From Pontibacter sp. G13 (GTDB taxonomy: Bacteria > Bacteroidota > Bacteroidia > J057): a stretch of 64,000 nt of DNA. The notes beneath the pieces were generated by a model. That model worked only from the letters and a program-made list of their open reading frames with translations, was not told the DNA's origin and did no database searches. Positions 6,666-15,588 of the stretch are shown here, piece after piece; within the stretch, counting starts at the first letter, position 1; each line of letters opens with the position of its first letter. Location of the stretch: the NCBI RefSeq assembly GCF_031851795.1, contig NZ_CP134696.1:3244501-3308500 (forward strand). The letters run 5' to 3'. The position numbers and the translations under genes were made by a program.

Positions 6666-9443
6666 ATGCCTATCACCTTAAAACGCCTGATTTGTTGGTC
6701 TTGGGCCCTTTGTGCCTGTCTTTCCCTGACCTTTGGCCAGCAGGCACTCCCCCCGTTTGTCGTTCAGACCATCAGCTCGGATTGGCCGAGTGGAGTGGGA
6801 ATCACCTTCGCCGAGAATGGCCAGATGTATGTCTGGGGACTCGACGGCAAAATTTACGTGGGTGAAAATGGACTTCGAGCCGCCCAACCGCTTCTTGACA
6901 TCTCCGAAGAAATCGCTCGCTATGGCGACCACGGACTGATCGGGATGGCGCTGGACCCCAACTTCCTCCAAAATGGATATTACTATCTGCTGTACGCAGT
7001 AGATCGTCATCATCTGTTGTTCTTCGGTACGCCAGACTATGATCCTGCCGTATCTACCCCCAACCAAGCCACGATCGGCCGTGTTACCCGATATCAGGCA
7101 GATGCTGCAACAGATTTCAAAACCACCATTCCCGGAAGCCGCAAGGTCTTGATTGGAGAGACCATCGACAGTGGAATTCCTTTGCTGCATTACTCTCACG
7201 GTGTTGGTTCGCTTGCTTTCGGGAACGATGGGACCCTGATGGTTTCCTGTGGAGATGGCGGATCTTATCTGTATGGGCCAGACATTGGTGGCGATGAAGA
7301 TGGTGCTTTTGCCAGTCAGGCATTGCTGGATGGGATCATCACGCCCACCGAAGATGTTGGTGCCTATCGCTCTCAATTGGTCAATACCCTCAGCGGAAAA
7401 CTCCTCAGAATCGACCCGCAAACAGGAGACGGAATTCCTTCCAATCCGTTCTATGACGCTTCCAATCCTCGTGCTCCCCAATCTCGTGTGTGGGCACTAG
7501 GATTTCGCAATCCATTCCGATTCGTGTGGAAACCCGGCACCGGAAGCCACAATCCCGAGGATGGCGATCCCGGCGTTTTCTATCTAGGAGATGTGGGCTG
7601 GGCCGAGTGGGAAGAAGTCAATGTCGTCACCCAAGGCGGCCAAAATTTTGGATGGCCCATTTATGAAGGATTGGTTGAGCGCTGGGAATTCAGGTGGGGA
7701 GAGGTGCGATACAATCAAGAGCAGCCCAATCCCATGACAGAATGTGAACATGATTTCTATCAGTTCCGCGAACTTCTGCACCCTCACACCCTTAAACCCA
7801 ATCCATTTTTCGCGACTATCTGTGATCCTGACGTAGCGGTTTCTCCTTCGGCCCGGACGTTTATCCATCGACCACCGATGATCACCTACTCCAATCGCGA
7901 CTACAACAATGTGGAGCAGAACGTCTATGTCCCCGGTTATGACTCCGAGGGCAACGGGATGGCCATTAGCCTACTCACCGAAGATGCCCCCGTGAAAGTT
8001 GATACCTTCCGCGGTACCTGTTCGGTCGGTGGTTTATTTTATCAAGGCGATGCATTTCCAGAGGAATTTCAGGGAAAATATTTCGCCGCTGATTTCAACC
8101 CCGGTTGGATCAAAGTCATGGAAACCGATGATGATCACCATTTCGCAGGAGAATCACAGTTGGTCTCCAATCTGTACCGCTTCACCGGTATGGCTGAAAA
8201 TCCCGAGGATGGATGCATCTACACCATGGCCTACCTCGATGGGAACGTCGGACGTCTGAGCCGCATTTGCTATGGAGGCAATTCCTTCCCGCAGGTGGAA
8301 ATCGCCTACGACCAGCAATTTGGTCCCGGCCCTTTGACGGTTCAATTTGACGGTACAAATGTTTTTGATCCCGATGATGACCCCCTGACTTATCATTGGG
8401 ATTTCGGGGACGGTACGACCAGCAACGAAGTTTCACCAAGCCATACTTTTGCCTCCAACGATGGGGCCCCGACGGGATACCGCGTGCAACTAGTGGTGGA
8501 AGATACAGCTGGAGGCGTGGGCGGAGATTTTGTGATGATTTCCGTCAACAATACCCCGCCTACCGCAGAGATCAGCTCTTTCCAAGATGGCGACCTATAC
8601 TCCATGACAGGAGTGACCAATTTGCCACTGGAGGCCCATGTGACCGATGCGGAATTCTCGGTCGATGAATTGGACTTCGAATGGCAGGTTAATCTCCACC
8701 ACAACACACATTTCCATCCTGAGCCGATCGTCACAGAACCATCCGGCATGGCGCACATCCTACCTGAGGGCTGCGGCAATGAAACCTTCTGGTATCGCGT
8801 GACCCTCAAAGTCACGGACCCCGCAGGATTGTCCACCCAAGTGGAAGCATCGCTTTATCCGAATTGCGACGAGCCACTGGCGGAATTTGAATGGGTTACC
8901 GCCGAAATCGTCAATCCTGATGAGCCTGATCAGATTCAGATCAACTGGAAAACCTTGCGGGAGACGCCCAACAGCACATTTGAAATCCAGATTTCCGAAG
9001 ATCGCGTGGAGTTTCACACGATCGGGACCCTGGATGCCACTGCCCCGACAGGCACCCAATACGGATTCACCTATTTCGACCCGGAGTGGGAGAATCACTT
9101 CCGCGTATTTTACCGGATCATGATCAAAGGTCCGGACGGGCTGGTGGATTTCTCGCAGGTGGTTCCCGTGGTATTCGAGACCAAATCTCCCGTTTGGGTA
9201 TTCCCAAATCCAGCTCAGGACATCCTGTATTTTGAATTTCAGGAGGGCCAAGGCAATGCTCAGGTCCAGCTTTACTCATTGGATGGCAAGGCGATCTCCA
9301 CCACCTTCTGGGGGAGTGTAGAGGGCGAGGAAGAGGTTCGTAGTTTGGACATTTCTGGCCTCAAGCCCGGCACTTACATCTATCGAGTCACCGATGGTCC
9401 GGAGATCTACAATGGTCTGTTCGTGAAAGCGGGCAAGGAGTAA
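6666..9443 (+). CDS. Secreted glucose/sorbosone dehydrogenase-like protein with PKD and T9SS sorting domains
   Basis: This 925-residue protein has a signal peptide (about residues 1-25), then a six-bladed PQQ-dependent sugar dehydrogenase-like propeller (about 30-510), a PKD domain with WDFGDGTTS (about 540-630), a second Ig-like beta region, and a C-terminal T9SS type A sorting domain (about 840-925, beginning VFPNPAQDILYFEF and ending GTYIYRV..NGLFVKAGKE). Propeller motifs include the GLIGMALDPNF and VWALGFRNPFRF stretches characteristic of the sugar dehydrogenase family. The sorting domain predicts export through the T9SS and attachment or release at the cell surface, with PorU/PorV encoded at 56.7-62.9 kb. 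Substrate and use of PQQ are not shown by the sequence. Confidence 0.87.
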   Translation: MPITLKRLICWSWALCACLSLTFGQQALPPFVVQTISSDWPSGVGITFAENGQMYVWGLDGKIYVGENGLRAAQPLLDISEEIARYGDHGLIGMALDPNFLQNGYYYLLYAVDRHHLLFFGTPDYDPAVSTPNQATIGRVTRYQADAATDFKTTIPGSRKVLIGETIDSGIPLLHYSHGVGSLAFGNDGTLMVSCGDGGSYLYGPDIGGDEDGAFASQALLDGIITPTEDVGAYRSQLVNTLSGKLLRIDPQTGDGIPSNPFYDASNPRAPQSRVWALGFRNPFRFVWKPGTGSHNPEDGDPGVFYLGDVGWAEWEEVNVVTQGGQNFGWPIYEGLVERWEFRWGEVRYNQEQPNPMTECEHDFYQFRELLHPHTLKPNPFFATICDPDVAVSPSARTFIHRPPMITYSNRDYNNVEQNVYVPGYDSEGNGMAISLLTEDAPVKVDTFRGTCSVGGLFYQGDAFPEEFQGKYFAADFNPGWIKVMETDDDHHFAGESQLVSNLYRFTGMAENPEDGCIYTMAYLDGNVGRLSRICYGGNSFPQVEIAYDQQFGPGPLTVQFDGTNVFDPDDDPLTYHWDFGDGTTSNEVSPSHTFASNDGAPTGYRVQLVVEDTAGGVGGDFVMISVNNTPPTAEISSFQDGDLYSMTGVTNLPLEAHVTDAEFSVDELDFEWQVNLHHNTHFHPEPIVTEPSGMAHILPEGCGNETFWYRVTLKVTDPAGLSTQVEASLYPNCDEPLAEFEWVTAEIVNPDEPDQIQINWKTLRETPNSTFEIQISEDRVEFHTIGTLDATAPTGTQYGFTYFDPEWENHFRVFYRIMIKGPDGLVDFSQVVPVVFETKSPVWVFPNPAQDILYFEFQEGQGNAQVQLYSLDGKAISTTFWGSVEGEEEVRSLDISGLKPGTYIYRVTDGPEIYNGLFVKAGKE

Positions 9444-9459
9444 TTCCACGATCAAGCTA

Positions 9460-9499
9460 GCAAAAAGGCTCATCTCGGAAAGGAGGTGGGCCTTTTTGC
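9460..9499 (+). terminator. Terminator after dehydrogenase gene
   Basis: The arms GCAAAAAGGC (9460-9469) and GCCTTTTTGC (9490-9499) pair perfectly, with the T-run embedded in the 3' arm. It lies 16 bp beyond the stop codon. Confidence 0.75.
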
Positions 9500-9505
9500 A
9501 TAGGT

Positions 9506-9675
9506 GGGCGTGCCCCCGCGTGCTGGTGACAATGACTCCGCCTGGCATTTGATTCGCGGGGTCGTGTGCTGCATGGGTTCGCTGCGCTCCGTCCTCCGCT
9601 GAGGGCTCCGGACCGCTCCTCTGGGAGCGCCATTCCGCCCACTCACGCCGCCTCAGGCCATCCGCACCTTCTTTT
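9506..9675 (+). repeat. Dispersed GC-rich intergenic repeat, copy A
   Basis: This is one of three divergent copies of a roughly 170-185-bp element in the window (others at 48627-48792, minus strand, and 56465-56649). It begins GGGCGTGCCCCCGCGTGCTG, identical over this stretch to copy C, and ends CCGCACCTTC. GCGGGGTCG and CACTCACG blocks lie in between at comparable positions. It is much richer in G and C than flanking DNA and has no coding frame shared between copies. Confidence 0.7.
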
Positions 9676-9735
9676 GGAGGGACCACTGTTCCTAGCGGAG
9701 CGCAATTCACGGTTTTTCCTTTCCCATCCTCGCCT

Positions 9736-11141
9736 GTCATCCTCGACGGCAATCAACCTCGGCCTATGCGTCGGCGCCGATCGGTGATCTCCTGAGCGCG
9801 GAACCAAATTCCAAGCCCCCCATCCTTGTGTCATTCTGAAAAATCTGAAGGACAGGCTCGTGGGCGGGGGATTTATTCAGAATCTTGGGAGGAATGAATG
9901 CACAGATCCTGAATCGACGCCATCGCTTCGAAATTTTGCGGGATGACGCAGGACATAGAGGCTGGGCAGGTATGCTAGTGCTGTAGGCGCGACATGACAC
10001 AGGCAAGGGTTTTAACCCTTGACTGCGAGATCCTGAATCGACGCCATCTCTGGGAGCCTAGGCTATGGCCGTTCAGGATGACAGGGTGGGTGATGCGGAA
10101 GAAATTCATCCTGCCCTGCGGGCGCCCGACCTGCGACTCCCGTTGCAGGGACGTGAGATCCCGCATAAATTCCGCCGCCCAACGTCCCTCGCTGGGAATT
10201 TTCCGGGATGACGCAATTTATGTAAGAATGGCTGATCATTCGGTCCCAAACCCCAAGACCCATCACGTCATACTCGACGGCCATGGCCACGGCCCCTGCG
10301 TCGGCGCCGATCGGGGATCTCCTGAGTGCGGAACCAAATTCCAAGTCCCTATTCTTGTGTCATTCTGAAAAATCTGAAGGGCAGGCTCGTGGGCGGGGGA
10401 TTTATTCAGAATCTTGGGAGGAATGAATGCACAGATCCTGAATCGACGCCATCGCTTCGAAATTTTGCGGGATGACGCAGAACATAGAGGCTGGGCAGGT
10501 ATGCTAGCGCTGCAGGCGCGACATGACACAGGCAAGGGTTTTAACCCTTCACTGCAAGATCCAGAATCGACGCCATCTCTGGGAGCCTAGGCTATGGCCG
10601 TTCAGGATGACAGGGTGGGTGATGCGGAAGAAATTCATTCTGCCCTGCGGGCGCCCGACCTGCGACTCCCGTTGCAGGGACGTGAGATCCCGCATAAATT
10701 CCGCCGCCCAACGTCCCTCGCTGGGAATTTTCCGGGATGACGCAATTTATGTAAGAATGGCTGATCATTCGGTCCCAAACCCCAAGACCCATCACGTCAT
10801 ACTCGACGGCCATGGCCACGGCCCCTGCGTCGGCGCCGATCGGGGATCTCCTGAGTGCGGAACCAAATTCCAAGTCCCTATTCTTGTGTCATTCTGAAAA
10901 ATCTGAAGGGCAGGCTCGTGGGCGGGGGATTTATTCAGAATCTTAGGAGGAATGAATGCACAGATCCTGAATCGACGCCATTGCTTCGAAATTTTGCGGG
11001 ATGACGCAGAACATAGAGGCTGGGCAGGTATGCTAGCGCTGTAGGCGCGACATGACACAGGCAAGGGTTTTAACCCTTCGCTGCAAGATCCAGAATCGAC
11101 GCCATCTCTGGGAGCCTCGGCTATGGCCGTTCAGGATGACA
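9736..11141 (+). repeat. 529-bp direct tandem repeat, about 2.7 copies
   Basis: The same block recurs with a period of exactly 529 bp. For example TCATTCTGAA begins at 9831, 10360 and 10889, and CAAGGGTTTTAACCCTTG lies at 10004-10021 with counterparts 529 and about 1058 bp later. Copies 1 and 2 differ at only a few positions; the third is cut off after TTCAGGATGACA near 11141. Each unit contains TGTCATTCTGAA and an inverted TTCAGGATGACA about 250 bp apart, like terminal inverted repeats. Open frames inside it are artefacts that repeat with the DNA. No protein is recognised. Confidence 0.92.
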
Positions 11142-11277
11142 TAATGGGGTGGAGAATTCATGCCCAAAAGGCCCGCTTGGCGAGCTCACTTGGATGCCGG
11201 GCAAGCTCGGGGAGATTCCACCTCTGCCTCCGACGCTCAGGCCGCGGCTCATGGCAGGCTGGAATGACCGGATAAGG

Positions 11278-11637
11278 GTTCCCGAGATCCGCACTTGCAG
11301 CAGCAAGAGCTCCGCCGGGATGGACCCAAGGGGCTGTTTGATGGGGATCTTGCGTCGCGAAAGGGTGGAGATCGAGGTTCTCATAAAGCGAATTTCGAGG
11401 GGCATAGTGGGGCTATGGGCTGAGAAATTCGCGAAATGAGGTTCCCGAGATCCGCACTTGCAGCAGCAAGAGCTCCGCCGGAATGGACCCAAGGGGCTGT
11501 TTGATGGGGATCTTGCGTCGCGAAAGGGTGGAGATCGGGGTTCTCATAAAGCAAATTTCGAGGGGCATAGTGGGGCTATGGGCTGAGAAATTCGCGAAAT
11601 GAGGTTCCCGAGATCCGCACTTGTAGCAGCAAGAGCT
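11278..11637 (+). repeat. 163-bp direct tandem repeat, about 2.2 copies
   Basis: GTTCCCGAGATCCGCACTTG begins at 11278 and 11441, and again with one change at 11604, giving a 163-bp period. The first two units are nearly identical. The third stops after AAGAGCTCC and runs straight into CCCATCAAACAGCCCC (11638-11653). That sequence is the exact reverse complement of a 16-mer inside units 1 and 2 (11330-11345 and 11493-11508). The array lies directly 3' of gapA and has no credible coding content. Confidence 0.9.
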
Positions 11638-11655
11638 CCCATCAAACAGCCCCAT

Positions 11656-11687
11656 AAAAAAAAGCGACTCACACAGGGTGAATCGCC
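11656..11687 (-). terminator. gapA terminator
   Basis: On the minus strand GCGATTCAC-CCTGT-GTGAGTCGC (11664-11686) forms a 9-bp stem including one G-U pair and is followed by eight T residues. It lies about 70 bp beyond the gapA stop. Confidence 0.85.
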
Positions 11688-11719
11688 TCATATCTGATGA
11701 AAATCTCGAATATCCAGAC

Positions 11720-11742
11720 AGAAGCTCCACGAGGGAGCTTCT
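11720..11742 (-). terminator. Hairpin just after gapA stop
   Basis: AGAAGCTCC and GGAGCTTCT form a stem with a short loop, 16 bp beyond the gapA stop. There is no T-run, so it may be an mRNA 3'-end stabiliser or a pause hairpin ahead of the stronger terminator. Confidence 0.5.
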
Positions 11743-11758
11743 GGTTACTGGCAAGTAA

Positions 11759-12778
<1,020 letters not shown>

Positions 12779-12803
12779 CTAACAATCTTTCAATCAAGCG
12801 GCG

Positions 12804-12834
12804 CTAAATTAAGCAGGTTGTCAGTGAAAAACAA
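12804..12834 (-). promoter_or_regulatory. gapA promoter
   Basis: On the minus strand a TTG (12832-12834) is followed after 20 bp by TAATTTAG (12804-12811), close to the Bacteroidota sigma consensus TTG-N20-TAnnTTTG with one mismatch. It predicts a leader of roughly 40-45 nt for gapA. Confidence 0.65.
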
Positions 12835-13241
12835 CCGACATCCTTGGGAGGATTTCATGATCAAATGTCATTTAAAGGCCTCCCAATCTGCTTGACCGGA
12901 AATTGTACGAAGGAATATATTTTCCCTGAATCCCCCAAATGAAATCCCAGTGAGATTGCGCAAGAATTTGGGGAAGAATCGATGGATGATTTTGGGTCCA
13001 TATTTCCAATTTCGAGGCTTGCTCGTTTGCCCAGAAATCTCTGTATGATTGGATTTGTTTAGTCGAGATGTATTAAACTATCCTGTTTGCTCACGACTTA
13101 TTTGTGTTGCCTCTCGCCAACCGGATATTCCACCAGAAAAACTTCCCTGCCCACCAAAAACACAAACGACTAGTATTCAACCAACTACAGGGATACCCCA
13201 AATTTGGCACAGGATTTTTTCATATTTTTTTGCGGACATAC
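12835..13241. other. Intergenic region between gapA and tRNA-Glu, no gene seen
   Basis: The stretch is AT-rich and has no convincing coding frame. A possible hairpin pairs TTGGGAGG near 12844 with CCTCCCAA near 12880. Nothing else is recognised. Confidence 0.4.
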
Positions 13242-13272
13242 TTGACAGATATAGAATCAAGATATACCTTTG
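13242..13272 (+). promoter_or_regulatory. Promoter of the tRNA-Glu pair
   Basis: TTGACA at 13242 is followed by TACCTTTG at 13265-13272, an exact TAnnTTTG box. Exactly 20 bp separate the TTG from it. This is a textbook Bacteroidota housekeeping promoter about 50 bp upstream of the first tRNA. Confidence 0.85.
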
Positions 13273-13323
13273 CATCGCTCTTTCAAGGTAGCGACGAGTT
13301 GATCGAAAGATCTTGACAAAAAT

Positions 13324-13395
13324 GTCCCGTTCGTCTAGTGGTTAGGACTCCAGATTTTCATTCTGGCAACAGGGGTTCGACTCCCCTACGGGATG
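13324..13395 (+). tRNA. tRNA-Glu (UUC), copy 1
   Basis: The 72-nt cloverleaf has acceptor arms GTCCCGT and ACGGGAT, anticodon stem CCAGA/TCTGG enclosing a seven-base loop with anticodon TTC, and T-arm AGGGGTTCGACTCCCCT. The discriminator is G and the CCA end is not encoded. It is identical to the second copy 33 bp downstream and shares its promoter. Confidence 0.96.
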
Positions 13396-13428
13396 CACAG
13401 CTACCAAAGAGCGATACGATTTATTCGT

Positions 13429-13500
13429 GTCCCGTTCGTCTAGTGGTTAGGACTCCAGATTTTCATTCTGGCAACAGGGGTTCGACTCCCCTACGGGATG
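13429..13500 (+). tRNA. tRNA-Glu (UUC), copy 2
   Basis: This is an exact 72-nt duplicate of the upstream tRNA-Glu with the same anticodon TTC and folding. It is probably co-transcribed with copy 1 and is followed at once by a terminator. The frame that crosses both tRNAs is an artefact. Confidence 0.96.
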
Positions 13501-13504
13501 CAAA

Positions 13505-13535
13505 AAGGCTGCCGATTGGCAGCCTTATTTTTTTG
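13505..13535. terminator. Bidirectional terminator after tRNA-Glu
   Basis: AAGGCTGCC-GATT-GGCAGCCTT (13505-13526) is a perfect 9-bp stem followed by ATTTTTTTG on the plus strand and TTTTTG on the minus strand. It can also terminate the converging sulfatase-like gene. Confidence 0.9.
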
Positions 13536-13561
13536 TCCTTTTCCCAAACTGGGATTTACGC

Positions 13562-15292
13562 CTAGCGATCAAAATATCCCATGAAGGTGCGGAAATCCAT
13601 CACTCCACCCTCAATCTGGATATCTCCTCCCAAAAACGCCCCAGGCCCATTTCTCAAACCCGCGGCGATTTCCTTCCACACATCCGAATCGACTGTGACA
13701 ATCACCTCAGGCTGCTTCAATCCAAAGGGCTGATACTCGGAAACTCCCTTTCGAATTTGCACAGACCATGTTTCGTCGATGTCTGGAAACCGAAACTCCA
13801 CGGCCATCTCCACATCGAGACATCTTTCGGGAACCAATCTCACAGCAAGCGATTCGAAGATCCGAGCGAGCGGGACTTGATGGGCCATCTCTTCGGTAGG
13901 TTTCACCATCGCTTTCAAGGCAAGACCTTCCCACTCTAGCGCTTCAGTGAGATAATAATGCCTAGCGTTGGGATTGGACTCTCGCTCTGCCAATTCCCTC
14001 AATGCGGCTATCCGGGCTATTCTTGCTGCTTCATTCGCAGGGTCGATCACCAACAGATGATCGGTCAGCTCGAGTACCCATTGAAAGTCCGCCCCATCCA
14101 AACCTTCCTGAATCCGCTGAAGATATTCTTCCTTACCTCCTGCCAAATCCACCATCCGTGCTGCATGCTGGTCACGGGCGAGGGGCTGCAAAGTGGTGGC
14201 ATTGCCATCGAAGTGTCCCATGTATCCATCAAAAACACTTTTGACTGACCAACTCATCTTCCCATAGAATTCTTTCAGATAGGGTTTTTCAGCTAAATGT
14301 GGAGGCAAGATGACCTTGTGGGCGATTTCGTTGGGAGTGAGGCCCTGATTCATCCAGCGCACCGTCTGATCATGGACATATTGGATGGCATCTCGATAGT
14401 CCGTCAAAGCTTGAAATATCTTTTCCTGACCGATTTTGGGCTGCGAATGACTGGGCACAAGCTGTGTAGGCTTCAAACGCCGCATGTGATCCAAACTGTG
14501 TTTCCAAAGGTTTACATCCCGATAAGAGGTGCCTCGAATGGTGTAGAGATTTGGAAATGCTCGGTAGAAATTATCTCCACAGAAAAGCGTCTGGGTACTT
14601 GGCATCCATACCATCAACTGATCCATCGTCTCTCCGGGTGCATGAAAAAACACCAATTCAATTCCAGCAATGGTCATTTTCATGCTATCCCCGAACATGA
14701 CATTTGGCCTCACCATGCTAAAGGTCTCTTCTGGACCCACTCGAAGCCGGGAACCTATCCCTGCATTGATTCGCCCTTCGTCATCCAGAAAGTTCCCAAA
14801 CATCCGATAGGCCCGCTTCTCGATAATAGGGCGAATGACGCTCACCACACGGTCCATATAGAATGGCAAAGATTCATGCGATATGACCTTGACTTTGGAA
14901 GTATCTTCCACAAAAGCCTTTGCTCCCAAAATGTGGTCAGAATGATGATGCGTGTAGATGAGTCCCCGAATGGGAGAAGCATTGATCGAATCGAAAGCGG
15001 CCCTCACTTCCTCAGCGGCATTCATACTTTCCATGGCGTCTATGATGATCCTACCATCTGCGCCGGTGATCATGATGGAATTGGCCAGCCCATAGCCGAT
15101 GGCCACATATATCTGGCTATCTACCTGAATGACCTGCCGTTGAAATTCAGCGGAATGCTGTACGAGTGCTTCCACAGCAGGGACTTCAGGCTGGGAAATG
15201 GTCGATTGCTTTTGACACCCAGAGACCACCAGAAGAATTGCGAACAGGAAAGCCTGAAAGTTTTTTAGGCGAGTATGCGCGGGAGGATTCAT
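13562..15292 (-). CDS. Alkyl-sulfatase-like metallo-beta-lactamase-fold lipoprotein
   Basis: The 576-residue protein starts with a lipoprotein signal ending in LVVSGC (Cys26), so it should be anchored to an envelope membrane. The metal site motif is YTHHHSDHILGAKAF (the HxHxDH element), followed by the PGETMDQLMVWMP, FCGDNFYRAFPNLYTIRG and PSHSQPKIG blocks expected of SdsA1/BDS1-type alkyl sulfatases with a dinuclear zinc centre. The middle part fits the alkyl-sulfatase dimerisation domain and the C-terminus an SCP2-like lipid-binding domain (about 450-576). In the family these enzymes hydrolyse primary or secondary alkyl sulfate esters. The natural substrate here is not known. It converges with the tRNA-Glu pair and is divergent from the BNR-repeat gene. 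Confidence 0.8.
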   Translation of the reverse strand: MNPPAHTRLKNFQAFLFAILLVVSGCQKQSTISQPEVPAVEALVQHSAEFQRQVIQVDSQIYVAIGYGLANSIMITGADGRIIIDAMESMNAAEEVRAAFDSINASPIRGLIYTHHHSDHILGAKAFVEDTSKVKVISHESLPFYMDRVVSVIRPIIEKRAYRMFGNFLDDEGRINAGIGSRLRVGPEETFSMVRPNVMFGDSMKMTIAGIELVFFHAPGETMDQLMVWMPSTQTLFCGDNFYRAFPNLYTIRGTSYRDVNLWKHSLDHMRRLKPTQLVPSHSQPKIGQEKIFQALTDYRDAIQYVHDQTVRWMNQGLTPNEIAHKVILPPHLAEKPYLKEFYGKMSWSVKSVFDGYMGHFDGNATTLQPLARDQHAARMVDLAGGKEEYLQRIQEGLDGADFQWVLELTDHLLVIDPANEAARIARIAALRELAERESNPNARHYYLTEALEWEGLALKAMVKPTEEMAHQVPLARIFESLAVRLVPERCLDVEMAVEFRFPDIDETWSVQIRKGVSEYQPFGLKQPEVIVTVDSDVWKEIAAGLRNGPGAFLGGDIQIEGGVMDFRTFMGYFDR

Positions 15293-15588
15293 TCAGTCCA
15301 GTATTCGGTAAAATATTCCAAGTAGAAGATACAGATTGTTTTCCATCAAATGCCTATCTCTCCCCAGCATTCGAAGGGAAGGAAAGTCATTCAAACCATT
15401 CTTTTTGTAGACAACGATTGGGCAAAAAGGCAGAAAAGCCTTCTTCTCACCTCATTTGCGCGATTCACAAACAAACATGCTCTAGGATAATAGGCACCTC
15501 CATTCCTCCCAATCGAGCACAAATTTTCAGAGTTTTTGCTATCTTCCGCAGTGCAAAAATTCCCAGAAACTGTATTCAAAAGAGTCAA

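Noticed and set aside
9994-10897. Identical 124-residue open frames and their antisense partners within the tandem repeats (9994-10368, 10523-10897 and minus-strand equivalents)
   Set aside because: They recur simply because the DNA is repeated, have no family motif, and overlap on both strands. They follow the repeat boundaries and not gene structure.
9736-11653. Possible CRISPR array
   Set aside because: The repeats are 529 and 163 bp long and adjoin each other without short unique spacers, and no cas gene is near.
13338-13565. A 75-residue frame reading MVRTPDFHSGNRGSTPLRDA twice
   Set aside because: It is a translation of the two tRNA-Glu genes.
14297-15268. A 323-residue frame antisense to the alkyl-sulfatase-like gene
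   Set aside because: No homology pattern; the opposite strand carries clear metal-binding motifs.
15166-15588. N-terminal extension of the BNR-repeat gene to 15166
   Set aside because: The extension overlaps the divergent sulfatase gene and lacks signal or family sequence, while a clean signal peptide starts at 15589.
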